Below, piece by piece: positions 6,149-6,256 of a DNA stretch of 6,256 bases. The position numbers were made by a program, and so were the translations under genes. The stretch's first letter is position 1. Every line of letters starts with the position of its first letter. The notes under the pieces are model-generated. The model saw nothing but the letters and a program-made list of their open reading frames with translations. It ran no database searches and was not told where the DNA came from. The stretch comes from Bacteroidaceae bacterium (GTDB lineage Bacteria > Bacteroidota > Bacteroidia > Bacteroidales > Bacteroidaceae), in assembly GCA_021443405.1 (NCBI GenBank), contig JABUUA010000091.1, positions 1 through 6,256 of the forward strand, given 5' to 3'.

Positions 6149-6256
6149 TAGCGACGGCGCCAGCAGCCTCCGTTGTCACAATCCGGTCAACGCCACCTAT
6201 CCCTTCCTGCACTTGGCCGGCGACTGCGTCCGCATCGTTCCTTGGAAAGCCAACAG
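6140..6256 (+). pseudogene. Direct repeat copy B: 5'-truncated sialidase fragment, cut by the window end
   Basis: This is the second copy of sialidase bases 4032-4148, with 114 of 117 identical. In frame it encodes the same 38 residues (ASNSDGASSLRCHNPVNATY... to WKAN) as sialidase 1011-1048. Upstream the sialidase frame meets a stop at 6111-6113 and no start codon, and the DNA there belongs to the transposase fragment, so the signal peptide and catalytic domain are absent. Whether the copy continues to the sialidase stop lies beyond the window. It could be the remnant of a second sialidase gene, one arm of a recombination-generated direct repeat, or an assembly join. Confidence 0.9.

Noticed and set aside
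1..6256. tRNA, tmRNA, RNase P RNA or other known structured RNA genes
   Set aside because: I looked for conserved cores such as a tRNA T-loop with matching arms and found none that could be supported.

Overview
The window looks like chromosomal DNA of a Bacteroidales bacterium, most likely Prevotella or a close relative. Four things point there: a secreted multidomain sialidase of a type common in host-associated Bacteroidetes, its short C-terminal tail (YDLQGRR...GIYIRNGKKV), starts without a clear Shine-Dalgarno sequence, and matches to the Bacteroidetes -7 promoter box (TAnnTTTG). The genus is inferred, not proven.

Layout. Positions 1-179 are an AT-rich upstream region holding a possible 36-residue ORF whose stop overlaps the next start. 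Positions 180-824 (+) encode ribulose-phosphate 3-epimerase (rpe). Positions 827-958, most of the rpe-sialidase gap, are six degenerate head-to-tail units of 22 bp; one unit carries a perfect -7 box. Positions 1003-4326 (+) encode a 1107-residue secreted GH33 exo-sialidase with several probable beta-trefoil modules. A bidirectional hairpin terminator (4377-4403) separates it from a convergent family 2 glycosyltransferase (5468 to 4428, -). That gene is visibly AT-richer than the first two and appears to have a leader of about 400 nt with a large imperfect hairpin and a perfect -7 box at its far end.

The right end is rearranged. A 44-residue fragment of an IS982-family transposase (6014-6148) runs directly into a 117-bp near-copy (114/117 identical) of the sialidase 3' region (4032-4148), and the window ends inside that copy. 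The glycosyltransferase segment is therefore flanked by direct repeats of sialidase sequence, with an IS fragment at the inner edge of one. This may be a real recombination product or an assembly join.

Functionally, rpe is housekeeping (pentose phosphate pathway), the sialidase releases sialic acid from host glycans outside the cell, and the glycosyltransferase probably builds a surface glycan. They do not form one pathway. I found no clear new multi-gene system. The features most worth following are the 22-bp promoter-region array, the long structured glycosyltransferase leader, and the IS/sialidase junction.
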